DNA from: Thunnus maccoyii
Lineage: Eukaryota > Chordata > Actinopteri > Scombriformes > Scombridae
DNA length: 64,000 nt
Reading direction: 5' to 3'
Assembly: GCF_910596095.1 (NCBI RefSeq)
Contig: NC_056550.1
Location: forward strand, 21,262,001 to 21,326,000
Below are positions 11,819 to 24,615 of this stretch, one piece after another (the stretch's first letter is position 1; each line of letters opens with the position of its first letter). The notes below the pieces were generated by a model that did not search any database, was not told where the DNA came from, and saw only the letters and a list, made by a program, of their open reading frames with translations. A program made the position numbers and the translations under genes.

Positions 11819-14800
11819 TTGGCTGGAGGCAGCTGATGAAGTGTAGGGTACAGCAGCCTCTAAACACCCTCTCTTCCTCCCCTCTCCCTTCATCCTCCTC
11901 CCCTCCTCTTCCCATGACTTTGACCCAACAACATCCTGAGATCAGGCTTCATAATCGTATTAAGCGCAGGAATGTACATAGTGCCGCTTGCCAGGAGATC
12001 AGCTATATAGTTTGTACATTAGGAGGGATGTTGACCAAATTATAACTTGTTGGTGCATGATTTGATTTTTCCTGTAGTTGTTTCAGCTCTCTTGCTCAAG
12101 TTGAAAGAAGCAATAAGGCTCATTGGCCTTATTTTCAAAGCCTTCTAATCAACAAGTTTTGCATTATGAGTGTTGGTCCCCTGCAGAACTGTGCACAAAA
12201 ATATGTTGTGGTCAACTTGAAAGCAGGAAGCAGGAACCCATGTGTGTGTGTTTGTGTGTTTGTGTGTGTCTGTCTGTCTGTGAAGCAGGCAAATGAGAGC
12301 TGTAAGGACTGTCATTTCTCATCGCACTTCAGACATGAGTCAGTGACCCGCTGAGGGAGACAAAACGCAGACTCCACAGGAAACCAATTTCTCAATCAAA
12401 TTTTCACCATCTCCAGTACTGGAGAGGAAGAGGAGGAGAGAAAAAGAAGAGAGAAAGAGAATTAGTTTTATGTGTCACAGTAAAAGCTGATTGATGACAG
12501 ACTAGTTTCACACAAATTCTACTGAGAATAAATCTGCAAATAAGCTGTTTGATCTGTATAATTGTATTTATGGTTCCAGACAGACAGCATGTATGAGAAA
12601 GGCCTCATTAGTTGTAGTTTGTTTTCTACTCTAACAGAGCCTGTTGTCACGCGAAAAAGGAAACAAACTTAATGTGTAAAATATTGCATGAAAGTGTTGT
12701 GATGTTGTCACATTAAAGGACTGTATAACCAGCAGGTTCTATGCCCAGTAGTGTGAAGATAGCTGACTGGAAGATGGCTGTGTTTAGTAACCTCTGACCT
12801 GTTGTCAGCCTTTTAAAAAAGGCCTCTTGTTGCTCCTTTCTGTGGCCAGCGGTCATTTCTTTTCACTCCATATGTAGTTCCCAGCCCACAGTGAGCTGCT
12901 CTGAACTTGGCTAATTAAGGATGAAAAAGCTCTGACAGGTTTTGCCTTTTCATTCTGAACAATGAGTCGTCACCATTCTGTGAGAGTGGGAAACAGCAAA
13001 AGAGAGGGAACAGGCCTCACAACGCCGGGGCGGTAGCCAAAACAGAACCAGGCTCCGGCCAGAACAGTTGCTGTTTTTGGTCCGCAGCAGAGTGGGCTTG
13101 GGGTAATGTGTGGGAAAATGACAGGCACCATGCTGACTGGACCTTTCTGACTTGGCCACTTCATTCAGATTCTGCCCAGTTCATAGTCATCTTTTCACAT
13201 CCCTTATTCACTTTTCCCAAGCCTTCTGCGGTGTATCTGTATTGTGTGGCTCATAAAACGTGGGAATGTCAGTTAGCTGGATATATTTGTTAAGTTTACA
13301 GTATCCATTTTAGCATGTTGTGGCTCCAACCTGACTGTGGCAGCAGTGACCCCCTGCTTGGCCAGCCTTGGTCAGGTGGGTGGTCTTGGTCTCGGGGCTG
13401 CTGCGTTAGCCGACTGGTCAGCTTTTGTACGACTGTCAAAGGAGAAACAGGCTCTAGCCGAGGGTCTGGGTGGAGGCGTCAACACAATTCCATTTGTCCC
13501 TGCTGCTGTCAGCTGTGAAGAAAGGGAAGCGGACAAGGCCTCATTATCAGCCAGGGAGGGACTGCTAGTGATTGTGGTCAGCTTGACACAGAGAGGCAAT
13601 TCTGCACACGTCGGACATCCTGCCCACACCCACGGCTGACCCTCAACACCTCCCACGAATCCATCTGGGTAGATGCAGGAAAATTAATGATAGCGGCCAG
13701 GTTGTTAACGTGACTGTTGTTTGTTTTTTTTTAGTCTCATGTTCTCCTAAATGGAGTGACACCCAGTAACAAAGTTGTTGCTTTGTGTTTGCTTAACCTA
13801 TAAAGTGGCGTTAGCCTTATCAGGTCCCTGCATTGTTCAGGAGTCCTTGCCAAACCGTCAGCCTTATCTGCCTCTTGTCAGACCCTCCTAGACGCTGGAG
13901 AGAGGCGGGGAAATCGCTCTACCTAATGTCTAATGACGTCTCTTCAGCTGAGCATGTCAGTGGTCAATAGCAGTGCTTGTATTTTCAAATAATGCCACTT
14001 AACCGTCTTATCTCTGAAACGTTCTTTAACCTCGCCTACAGTGTTGCACTCGTGGCCGGTTGGCGGGCTTTTCCAAATGTCTTGCACTGTAATCTAGGTT
14101 TCACCTCATTTAACTGTCTTGGGCTTGTCCAGTAATTTTAGCCTTCTTCTACTGCAGTTTGAATGACCTAAATTTGATTCAGTAGTCCCATTGGCTACTT
14201 GCATACAGAGCAGAACCATCTCTGACCAACTATTTTTAAAAAGCCAGTAATGTGGTTGTGATTATTCTGCCTCCTCACTAATCACTCTCTCGCTCTCTCT
14301 CTCTCTCTCTCTCCCCCTCTTTGTTTCCCAGGGGAAAGTTTGCGGTGGTGAAGAAGTGCATTGAGAAGGCAACGGGGAAGCAGTATGCTGCCAAGTTCCT
14401 GAGAAAGCGACGGAAGGGCGAGGACTGCCGCATGGACATCTTGAACGAGATTGCCGTGCTGGAGTCAGCCAAGGCGAGCCCCTATGTGGTGGCACTGCAT
14501 GAGGTTTATGAAACCAACACCGAAATCGTCCTCGTTCTGGAATGGTAAGACAGTAGACGTTACAGAAACAACAAAAAAAGGTCTTTTTAAAAGTTTACTC
14601 AAAAAAAGAGATTCTACATCACATTTTGAACAGTCATGTCTGACTGTCTCTCCCGAGTTTGTTTGTGTTCAGACCCTCGTACACACACACACAGCTCTGA
14701 CTTTCACTGCCCACAGGAGAAAAAAGGGATGATGGAACTCAAAATGGCCTTTTGAACTTTCATCACTTGTTGGTGTTTGAGCCATGCCAGGAAAACTAGG

Positions 14801-17800
14801 ATAAAATGATCTGGTGCTAAATTACTAGGCAGATGAAAATCCATTAATCATCCCTTTAAAAACTTTCCATCACTGCAGTTTTTCTTATGCAGAATTACCG
14901 AGATACGTGAGGACACCAAACTAGCTTTGAGAAAACTCCCTGATACTGTATATTCATCCAGCTCTACTTGATAACTTAATAAGCAGAGATTTAATCTTCA
15001 TGGAAATTAGTTGGGGAAAACCTCACGTCAAATGTTACGTACACGTCATGCAACATCCTGTATTTTGCATAATGACAATGTCAGTTCTCTGATAATTTGA
15101 CATGCATTGTCAGCTTTGTGCAGTTTATCTGTCTGACCTATGAAAAAATCCACCCACCCCATAGCTTAGAGTTATGTTGTAGTTTCTGAGAATACTGTTG
15201 CGTGTCACTCAGGTCTTTCTCACCTCAAAGAAAAAACAGACACACGTGTGAAACGCATAGCCTTGCACTATTGTTACATGAGTTCTACCTTAAATGGAAA
15301 TTCTCTCGCTCTGTGTGGTTTGTTTCTCGTCACATCAAAGCCTCAGCGCCTCAGTTCCTAGTGAAATGACTGTTAGTAACTGTCTCTTTAAATGCCCGCA
15401 GTAGCAGAACCGCATCATGTGTACTGCGTGTGTGACAGTGACAATATTGAGCTACAAATGAGTCAATCAGACCCTGCTGTGAGAACTTAGTGCTCACTGC
15501 CAGACACTGTGTTGCCAGCATGCAGGTGAACTGGCTGGCAGCTGAGTCGAGCTGCTTGCTGACCCAGCAAGGTCAACTTGGCTGTCTGGCTCTGGTCTGT
15601 TGTGGTTGGGTGTTAAATGACATGATGCATATCCACTAAGTGTCCTCTGACTGCACTAATGACGCCGTCTAATTACGATTTGGAAAGGACACTTAGCCTC
15701 TTAATTACCTCCCTCGCCTCATTTCAGAGAGATAACACTGGGCAATTACTCTTGAACCACGTTCCTCTGACCCTGTTCCTGGACCGCTCGCTGCTCAGGC
15801 AGGAAACCCTCTCCTGCAGAGTTCTTGCTAGTCATCCCCATCACAGACATGGAATGCCTCTGCAGAACAAAGACTTCTCTGTAGGGGGGGGGGGGCTGTG
15901 TTTGACCTCTGACTGAAGTGTGAAAGGGGAAGTAGCACCACAGTTCACCCCTGCATGCCTGCAGAGAAAACATAGCAGGAGGTCAGCTGACAATTGTTCA
16001 AGATCCTCTCCAGCTGCCAAATGGAGCTGCACTGAGTTTTTTAGTATGCAATTAAGCAGCCTGCACATGTGCCCGTTATAATATTTTGGCATTTAAAGGG
16101 CTCGGTTTTTAAATGTCACTTCATGCTGTTGTTATCCATTCTTCTGTACATTTGTCTAAAAGTTGCAGCAGCACTCACAGAGCGAAAACGGTGAATAGCT
16201 GCATCTTCAAACTGACTGACCTCAGCATGAGTTTCAAGAATCGCAAAAACAATTTTCCATTTCCTGTGGGTTTCAATGTAAGCGGCAAGCAATGCTCCCA
16301 AAAGTAGCACACCACCGCGCTGGTATAAAGTGTTGTGTGCTCACATACACACACAGACACACACGTCTTGTAGCCGCAACCACTTCCTTGGTAATGTTAG
16401 AGAAATGGAAGCGAGAAGTTGAATTCTATCATCCTCTTAAAGTGTAATGCCAGTGTGCGTCAGTTACACAAAAACCCTCAGCATAATTGAGAGATGGTCA
16501 CTAGATGGAAAAATGAATGCATCACCTCTGAACTCCTCAACTTTGTGACCATCTGATAATCTAACTCTTTTTTTGTGCACAGCATAGTCCTTAATTTCCT
16601 GGTCTCTAGATACACTGGAGTGTACTGTAATAAAGCAATAAACCCATTGTAGCTGCATACAAGGTTAAATATGAGGTTACCTCTGTAGATAAAGAAATCC
16701 TAATGCATCACAACCCCAGGAATTGCAGCCAAACCAATCCTTTTTTTTTTCCTTTTTAAATGTCAAATACTCTTTAAAAGTTAAACGGGTTGACTATGTA
16801 TTAAGTTGCAAAAATATTTTCCTCATGAATCTTATTAAACACTCAGATCATCTCATTCATGCGTTTCCTCTCCTGTTGATATCACAAGTATTTGCTTGAC
16901 GCATGCTCATTGCACGCTCCTGACGGCATCTTTTCAAAACCCAACACACTGCAAGAATAAAATTCATTTTGGTTTACCACATAATAACCCTTGCTATGGC
17001 ATGACTTGAATTTAATTTAAGATTTTTTTCCATTTCCCTATTTTGAATTATTTTGTTTAGAGAACATTGCCATGTTTTATGTACATTTAATTTCAATATC
17101 TCCTTGCGTTTAACCTAACCCATAGCCCTCATGACCTCACCAGTCTTAAATTGGACTATACTGGAGTATGACTGCTGTCCAGAAAATGTAGCCAACAGAC
17201 AGGCTAAGCTTGTGGAAACTGGTTGACGGGGTGCTGTTAAGGTGACGTCAATGAATGAGCACCCGGTTTGGTGGTCAGCCAAGAAGGGATTTGACCAGAT
17301 AGCTTCTCCTGCAAATGTAAAATGAGGTTGACTTGGTTTACCGCTTAAAGATAGAGAAATATTTTTGTCTCTTTCCCACTTAATAACCCCTTATTCCGAG
17401 TTTGAAGCTCATCTGTTCTCGGCTCTTGTCTTCAAATGATTGTTTAGCTTCACTGTGCCTTCACTTCACTCATGTTGACTACAGTAGGTTTATTCTTGCG
17501 TGTCAGTACAAGGGAGGCCGTCTGCCCACACACTGAAATAGTGAGTACATTAACTCTCTTGGAAGGAGGCAAAGCATGGAGACCATATTTAGACTTCAGG
17601 GAAGTATCAGATAATTCTTAAGTGCTTGGCCAGAAAGTGTGCAGTCTGTTGAATTTAAACAAGATGGTCTTTATCAAGATTTTAAATCCTCTCAGGCCCT
17701 CTGCTAACAGCTTAATGAGGCCATTTAAACACTTTGTCATTTCAAGCCTTTAACCATTCAGACAGGTACAGTAAATGCCAACAAGTCAACTCAATGTCTC

Positions 17801-20800
17801 TGTCCAGTTGACAGATTCAAGTTCAAGTTCATTTTCGATGTAACACAAACTCATACATGAGGACTTTTCAACACTAAAATCAAGTGTCCATCAAATTACA
17901 CTCGTATGCCTCTCATTTCCTCTCCCAAATGTAAACACTAACACCAAGTTTGTTTGCCTTTTGGTATACATGTGCAGATCAGTGTAAACAGATTTGAGTG
18001 CAGAATTTCCTCGTCCGTCTCCAGTGCTTCTAAACTCTTTAGGGGTTGTAAGGTGGGATTGCGCGTTTTTTTTGCAACAAACGGGGTAGGTGGCAGGTCA
18101 AGTATTTGGTTCTAGGAGCGAAAAGATTATATGGACCAATGACGGATATCCTCAAAATCCCAAAAAAACATGAGTGCTATTTTCACAGCTGAGGATAGTA
18201 AAGGGTGCATGGTTAGGAGGCTAACGGGGGATTGGGTGGTGCTGGTTATGTAACAGACATGCCCAGGGCCTGGTCACAAAGTTTTCTTCTGAAGATAAAA
18301 AGCATGTGTGCGCAATCTAAATCCCCCACACATGGTTTGAGTTTTTTTTGGGGGTGAACTGTCAGCTCCAGGCATTGATCTGACTGATGGAGCATCCAAC
18401 GTAAATCCTCCACTTAACTCCACTTTACTTAATGTTGTTACACAAGAACAGCAAGACCAGGCAGGAATCTGACTATTCCTCTCGCAAAAATGTGACAAGT
18501 CACCACTGAGTTGTCTGATTACTAAATTCCAAAAAAAGGATTCTCCCTTTAGTAGTTTTTAGGAGAATGAGCAAAAAACAATGCAGGCTGAGGCTCATAT
18601 AGTATCTAGTTACCAACCTGACACTACTCCCCTGCCTCCCTTTATTCTCCCTCTTTGGCCACTTTAAAGCTTAGTATCAGTTCCCTCTCACTTTAAGAAA
18701 ATATTTAGGCTTTGATTAGTTAGCTGTTGTTTGCCACTGCTTCCCCTGTTTTGATTTAGTAAGTGAACTTGCAGCATATCATGCTGTATGAGGCCTTATC
18801 TGAACCTGCTGTAAGCTGATATGACCGTTCTTATCTGCAGTAATATTCCTGTGTACGGGAAGGTACATGCAGAGGCGGGGTACCTAAAATTATACTGATT
18901 CACGTTGGACTCGTATGCCGTCTGTAGATGTGGATGGACTTTGTTTTTTCAAGCCAAAGTACAAGGATATGGGATGTTATATAATTTTAAAGAAAGTGGA
19001 AACGACTTTGGGTTTGTTCAGTAAAATTGCACTAATGGGATCGGTTGGAATTTGCTATTGTCAACGTGTGCAATTCAAAATGAAAGGAAGGGTGTATTTG
19101 TTCAGTTTAAGGCAATTTATTATGATAAGTTAAAATGAATAATCAAAAATGAAAGTCAGCCAAAGTAAACTCTACTGGGTGGCTATCCATGTACAGGTCT
19201 TTTCTTCTCATCTTATCCTTGTTTTGTTTTCTCAGTTTTCCTTCCTGTGCTTCCCTTTCAGCGCTGCCGGTGGCGAAATCTTCGACCAGTGTGTTGCCGA
19301 TAATGATGAGGCCTTCACAGAGAAAGATGTGGTGCGGCTGGCCAAGCAGATCCTGACTGGAGTGGCCTTCCTGCATCGAAACAATGTGGTCCATCTGGAT
19401 CTGAAAGTAAGTACACTGAAAGATTATATGACAATATAGGACGGTCCACCCCCCCGAGTAGCAGACTGAGGCAGATATTATTTCTGTTATGCAACCTCAC
19501 CTCATTCAGTGTGTCACAACCCAGTTCCCACAAGACATCGGTCAATAAAAGAACCTGACTATCATGTTTTCTTTATTGGCTCTTAGGTAACAAGGTAGTT
19601 AATATTGAGGGTATTTTTTTTTACTTAAGCATCTCACAAATTAACCAAGTGTTTGTTTTCTCTTTGCTCATAAAATTTTATTAATTTTTTAAAAAAATGA
19701 ACAAGTTACAAAAGAGCTGCATAGGTTCTAGATAAAATGATCAGTTCCAATACACAAAAGGCTCTGTTTAAGAGTATTGATTGTGTAAAATATTTGGGTG
19801 TGTGGCACTAAAGTATTTTCAAGAGAATCTCATGTACTCTTCAGCTGCTCTTGTGGTTTGATGGACTATAATGGTCCAGGCTTTATAGTTAGCCTGTCTT
19901 TTCCTCTTCTGTTTATCTCAGATGTTCCAGCCAACTCTGGCATAAGTCAGCCTCACCCAGAATTAAGCACAGTTGTCCGCACACTAAAGTATTTCCACAC
20001 ACTAACCATGGAGCCATCTAGCCAGTTGGCAGGGATACCCTACCTGTTTTCAGTCTCGTCTGATTGGATTAGTGAGCATCTGAGCTGAGCTTAGAGGAGC
20101 AGCTAGATGCTGACCAGACTTCAAATCCTCGTGGGGCCATTCACAGCAAATGCTCTGACTCATTCACACTGACTTGTAATCAGTGACGAAGATGTCAAAT
20201 GTCAAAAGATGTTCAGATGTCAAACCTCAAGCTTCTCGAACGATCATTAGTCATTATGTAACATACCACTGTCTAATCTGTGTGTTCGTCCTCTCCAGCC
20301 CCAGAACATCTTGCTGACCAGTGCCAGACCTTTAGGGGACATTCGTATTGTGGACTTTGGCTTGTCAAGACGCATGGACAAAATCACAGAAGTCAGGGAG
20401 ATCCTGGGTACTCCAGAGTATGTGGGTGAGTCCTGCATTCAGCCCTTAAATACCCACAATCACCTGTGTCTTTTCAATTTGAGTGCCATTTATCATGACT
20501 AACTATGTGCTTCATAACTAACTATGTGTTTCTGTTGCAGCACCAGAGATCCTGAATTACGAACCCATCAGCACTGCTACAGATATGTGGTGAGTGTGCT
20601 ACTGTAGTTAATGAGACTATTTCCAGTCATTTCTGCCTTGTAGGACTCATTAAGTACTTATGGGAATAAAGACACATTCAAGACAGTGACGTCACCTCCC
20701 TAACGGGCAAGAGATAGTTTTATGTCAAGACCTTTGAACACAAGATAATCTTTATTTCATACTTGCACATTTAATTAATTAATAACCGCCACATCTGTTG

Positions 20801-22148
20801 TGCTACAGTGTGTTGCAAAACATTCTGTAACTCTCAAAGATGACAAATGGCCTTATTAACTCCCTTCCCTTTCTTCCTCCCTCTTCCAGGAGTATTGGGG
20901 TCCTGACCTATGTCATGCTGACTGGTGAGTCTCCCTTCCTGGGTGACAACAAGCAGGAGACATTCCTCAACATCTCCCAAGTCAACATAGACTATTCACA
21001 AGACACATTCGAGGGGATCTCCTCCCAGGCTGTTGACTTCATCAAATCCTTGTTGGTTAAAAACCCCAGGTGAGTCTTTTTTACGGTAAAGATGCAGATG
21101 AGCAGATGTTCTGATTGTGGCTCAAACTGAAAAGTTTCCATCAGCATCACATCGATCTGATTTGCACACCGAGGATGTGAGTCAGGTTCACACCGGTGCG
21201 GAAGTACATCCGCATGCGTGGTTGTGGTAACATGATTTGCGTCACTTGTGCAAAAAGTCATTTCCTTTTTGTGTAAAAATCATGTCTATAAACTCACCCC
21301 ATTTAACCCCTAGAGAGAAAAAAAGAGGAATTTATAGGCCAGTGCGTTTTGTTTTGATATTACACCAGACACTACGCTGCATCAGTCAAAATTTCACCAC
21401 ATAAAAAACAAGAAAATTTAAACCAAGGTGGATTTCAAAGGAAACTATCTAACCATATTACTGATAAACTCACTTCAAACTCTAATTCGGACTGACTGCT
21501 CCAGCACAGAGCCCTTAATTTGTCAACACAATTTGTTGATGAAAAGTAGCAGTAGCCTCTGACTCTTGTCCAGAACCATAATCTCCCATAAGTATCGTTT
21601 AATTGAAGCAGATTAGTTGAGTTGTTGGAAAGAATGGAAGATTCCTTAGTGTCAGAGTAATAGTGAAAGATGGAGGGGAAAAACCTTCAGAGCAAACACT
21701 GCTTTTTTTTGTGGTTTTCCAAACCAAATGTTGAAAAGCAATATGGCTGACGACTATGAGGGAACGGATTGAGTGAATCTGAATATCCTGGAAATCCATT
21801 GGTTATGTAAACTCTTCGGGAATTTCCACTCATCCACAGTGTTATTGTGTTTGTATGTACAGGAAGAGAGCCACGGCAGAAGAATGCCTCAGCCATGCCT
21901 GGCTGAACCAGCTCCCCCATCCCCACTCCCACCCGCACCTCAACACCAGGTCATCTTTGGATGAGCCGGAGACGAGCCAGTCTGAGTCTGAGCCCGAGAG
22001 CCCGGCTCCCTCCCCTGAGATGGACTTGATCGGGTCGTACCTCATGTGCCCGGGAAAGGGTGAGCTGAAGACGGGCCGTGACACCTTCTCCTTCAGTGAG
22101 CCTCCCTTCCCCACGCGACCTGAGATACAACAGGAGCTGATCTGCTGA
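10492..22148 (+). CDS. stk17a: serine/threonine-protein kinase 17A-like (DRAK1 type), complete, 7 exons
   Basis: Joined exons 10492-10616, 14332-14544, 19262-19406, 20299-20425, 20541-20589, 20890-21069 and 21863-22148 keep frame at every junction and give 374 residues. The kinase domain spans about residues 34-295. It shows the Gly loop GRGKFAVV (41-48), catalytic Lys63 in YAAKFL, helix-C Glu81, the catalytic loop HLDLKPQN with Asp159, DFG at 180-182 and APE at 204-206. HLDLK and the GKFAVV loop are hallmarks of the DAPK/DRAK group. Phrases such as FDQCVAD, GTPEYVAPEIL and FLNISQ match STK17A more closely than STK17B. DRAKs are pro-apoptotic kinases found in nucleus and cytoplasm. The tail (296-374) is His/Pro/Ser/Glu-rich and ends ELIC, unlike mammalian STK17A. 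Human STK17A has 414 residues, so the N-terminus is shorter here. Fish have more than one STK17A-like gene, so a/al naming is uncertain. The start is the first ATG in frame, with a weak context (see findings). Confidence 0.9.
11759..11818. repeat. (TG)n followed by poly-G (28 G)
   Basis: TG dinucleotides (11759-11788) pass through GA into an uninterrupted run of 28 G at 11791-11818. Such a run can form G-quadruplexes and is a common site of length error in sequencing. Confidence 0.95.
14285..14312 (+). repeat. (CT)n microsatellite serving as polypyrimidine tract
   Basis: A near-perfect CT dinucleotide run ends about 20 bases before the exon 2 acceptor (AG at 14330-14331). It forms most of the polypyrimidine tract of that splice site. 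Confidence 0.85.
14332..14544 (+). CDS. stk17a: stk17a-like coding exon 2
   Basis: Encodes residues 42-112 plus two bases of codon 113: the Gly loop, the catalytic Lys63 segment, the basic [11 protein letters not shown] stretch, helix C (Glu81) and strands up to the hinge LVLE. Acceptor ttcccag, donor gtaaga. It splits the hinge codon with exon 3. Confidence 0.93.
14545..19261 (+). other. stk17a-like intron 2
   Basis: A 4.7-kb intron. Open frames are short and unrelated to known proteins. A G10 run lies near 15885. I recognise no mobile element and no RNA gene. Confidence 0.85.
19262..19406 (+). CDS. stk17a: stk17a-like coding exon 3
   Basis: Completes codon 113 as TGC (Cys) and continues [13 protein letters not shown] to HLDLK, residues 113-161. 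It contains the catalytic Asp159 and ends in phase 0 at donor gtaagt. Mammalian STK17A and STK17B have Tyr at the position of Cys113. Confidence 0.92.
19407..20298 (+). other. stk17a-like intron 3
   Basis: An 892-base intron between gtaagt and ccag. Contents are AT-rich and unremarkable. Confidence 0.85.
20299..20425 (+). CDS. stk17a: stk17a-like coding exon 4
   Basis: Starts PQNILL directly after the catalytic loop. It contains the Mg-binding DFG motif (residues 180-182, in IVDFGLSR) and the activation segment up to GTPEYV. Donor gtgagt, splitting Ala204. Confidence 0.92.
20541..20589 (+). CDS. stk17a: stk17a-like coding exon 5 (49 nt)
   Basis: A short exon encoding [16 protein letters not shown], residues 204-219, with the APE motif that closes the activation segment. 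Acceptor ttgcag, donor gtgagt. The Trp220 codon is split with exon 6. Confidence 0.9.
20890..21069 (+). CDS. stk17a: stk17a-like coding exon 6
   Basis: Encodes residues 220-279, beginning [13 protein letters not shown], the helix F/G part of the C-lobe. It continues through [16 protein letters not shown] to SLLVKNP. Acceptor ttccag, donor gtgagt. Confidence 0.92.
21070..21862 (+). other. stk17a-like intron 6
   Basis: A 793-base intron with no recognisable element. Confidence 0.85.
21863..22148 (+). CDS. stk17a: stk17a-like coding exon 7 (terminal)
   Basis: Completes Arg280 and finishes the kinase fold with [14 protein letters not shown]. It then encodes an 80-residue tail, first His/Pro-rich, then Ser/Glu-rich ([15 protein letters not shown]), ending ELIC before TGA at 22146-22148. 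The Ser/Pro sites in the tail are plausible phosphorylation sites; that is inference. Confidence 0.92.
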
Positions 22149-23645
22149 ACGACATCTGACAGGTGGAGAGACACTTAAGGAACTGAAACTCCACGGAGCA
22201 GATGCTGAAAGCCAGTGAGCCTGCAGCTTCTCGGTCTTGATATGACTCAGGGCCGTGCTATATGGATGCTGTATGCCTTCTGCTGGCTGCTTCTACTGCT
22301 GTGATGTCTGTGAGCTGGGCTGTGTGTAGTTTGATACCTGTGTGTGTGTGTGCGTGTGTTTGAATAATGCGTGCTACTCCGTGCTGATTTTATATGATGA
22401 CGGGAGGAATGTGAGAGGAATGAAGATGCAGGAGAAAGAAGTGGGAGAAGACACAGCACTCGTCAGCGAGGGTTTTGTCACAGGACTGCACTGCTGCCTT
22501 AAAAAAAGTGACTGAAATGAACTGGACTCAGCTTAACGCTGTGGCTAGTTCACTCCTGTGCGCACACTGGTTTCTCTTTTTCACCCAATTAGCCTTTTGA
22601 ACTGGGTTCCAGAGGAGAGGCAGGTCTCCCGCTTCCTTGGGAAATGACTTCACTCACATCAAAACATGTTATGCTTCAGCTGACCCAGTCATACCTTATG
22701 TGATGAGTTTTGTTGAAGGAAGTTAAGGGTTTTGACAGATGTTTCTGTTAAACAAAGGAATTAAAGTAAAGGACAGCACCTACGCTGAAGCCAGACGTTA
22801 ACTGTTCCACTGTTTTATATGTTAATTTATGTGTGTTTGTTCTACCACTTCAGCCCCTTAAATACACAAAGCCACATCAATGCCTGACTTAAAGATGGAA
22901 ATAGTAGCATTCTTATTTTTTTTTCAGGACAATCTTGAGCACTTTTTTTTTAAATTTTTGTTATTGGACTTTCATGTAATAATAAGAAACCAAAGGCTCA
23001 TCAAGTACACTCCGCTGTCACACATTGTACTGTACATATTAACAATTTCCCACCAATCACAGTCGTCACATGATCTTTTTTTTTTTCACAAAGTGCCACT
23101 TCGTCAACCTCACTTCTGTGTTAATAATACAGTCAAAATTTTATTTTGTTCGCTATTGCACAAGTTGCACAATTTTTTTTTTTTTGTTTGTACTTAATTG
23201 AGAGGTTGCCACTCAATTTCATGCTCTTCAAATATTGTGAAAACGACAGTCTTGGAAAGAGGGATCGACAGGGGTTAAAAAAGTCCGGCTTTGCTATTAG
23301 AATAGTAACAGATGAACAATGATATGGTGAACTGAAGGGCTCAGAGTTGTATACATATGTGATATTTGCCTTCAGATGCTCGGGAGCAGAGAAATTAGGA
23401 ATAATTTCTCAAAAGTACTGAAATGTATATTGTGAGTTAGTATTAAGATTAATATGTAAAAATAATTGTTTTTTTTGTTTTTTGTTTTTTTTTACCAATG
23501 TATGAATGTTAACATCATTGTATCATGTCTTATTTTGTACATTAACTTCTACTTATTCCTTTTTTTTCTGCTCATGAATTTCAGGCAGGTTTGCACTTCC
23601 CTTTGGACATTATGTTAAAATGAATAAATGTTGATGGCATGCATT
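22149..23645 (+). other. stk17a-like 3' UTR
   Basis: About 1.5 kb of non-coding sequence follows the stop. It has several T runs and ends just after AATAAA at 23623-23628, with a GT/T-rich stretch downstream (23670-23715). An ATTAAA at 22760-22765 could give a shorter form. The exact cleavage site is inferred. Confidence 0.65.
23623..23628 (+). terminator. polyadenylation signal AATAAA for the kinase gene
   Basis: A canonical hexamer on the + strand about 1.47 kb past the stop codon, followed within 100 bases by TGT-rich sequence. It is the best candidate for the main 3' end. Confidence 0.6.
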
Positions 23646-24615
23646 GCAAAAATGTAAAAGAAAAAATACATGTACGTTTTGTATCAAACTCCTCTGTCTG
23701 TGTCTCATGTTTTATAGCAACAGTAACGATGACGTTTTAACATTGCAGCATGAGTTTACTTTCCATAGCTTATCACTTTCTAATTTAATCAAGTTTAATC
23801 CAAACTACAGCAGTGAAAATGTATGATTCTATGGTTAGGGGTTAGTGTACAGGAATTCAACCTGATCCAGGCTTGTTTTTCAGACTACATACTGTAATCT
23901 CTGTCAGTAGAAGGCACACAAGTAATAGAATATCTTCAATTAAAAGTTTTCACATTTTTATAAACCCAAATTCAAGACTACAAATGAATCTTAGGTGGGA
24001 ATGTACCCATTAGGATATAGAGCGAATGTCTGAATTTAGTAGGTCTTCAAATACTTAAGTAAGTGCTCAAAAACAACTGAAATATTCTCAGAATTTATAT
24101 TTCCAGAACAAGGAGGCAGTGGACATTTCATCGACACTCATCATGTTCATGTAATCTACTTGCACTCTCTGGAATTTAAGAATATAAACATTCGATGTGA
24201 GCAATTTGATCAAAGATATACAACACTGAGATTGCTTCATTTTAATGGGCCTGAGTTGGTATAAACTCTCCGGTATTTCATCATGAAACAAAAAAAAAAG
24301 ACAAACGTCAGACTTGGAGAATTTGTTCTTCCTCTTATTTCCGTTCTTGTTAATCATCTTGTGACCCCTCACATCAAGCTGATGACCCCCTGGGGAGTGG
24401 GGAAATCTACACTCTAGGGTACATATTTCACATTTTTGATGTTCATCTCTTAGTTTCATGATGCATGTCGTTATATTTTTGTCTCATCCCACCATACTGT
24501 TATCTCCCCTTATAAAAACCCCACATTTTCATCATCTCATTTCTCACTTTCCATAGTGCTGATGATGAAGAACAATACCTGTCAGTGTTTCTGTTGACTG
24601 GTCTTGAGAATTCAC

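Larger units (their letters stand above)
10617..14331 (+). other. stk17a-like intron 1
   Basis: A 3.7-kb intron bounded by gtaaat and cag. It carries a CT/GTCT microsatellite near 11391-11428, a TG repeat running into a 28-base G run at 11759-11818, and a GT-rich tract near 12241-12280. A GC-rich segment at 13337-13656 is open on both strands, but I judge it non-coding. I see nothing else identifiable. Confidence 0.85.

Noticed and set aside
11615..11915. Frames with Cys-Val, Gly or Pro-His-Thr runs
   Set aside because: These are translations of the TG repeat and the 28-base G run.
13337..13656. Overlapping open frames on both strands in stk17a-like intron 1, locally GC-rich
   Set aside because: No similarity to a known family, no splice-site framework linking it to the kinase, and both strands open at once is typical of GC-rich non-coding DNA.
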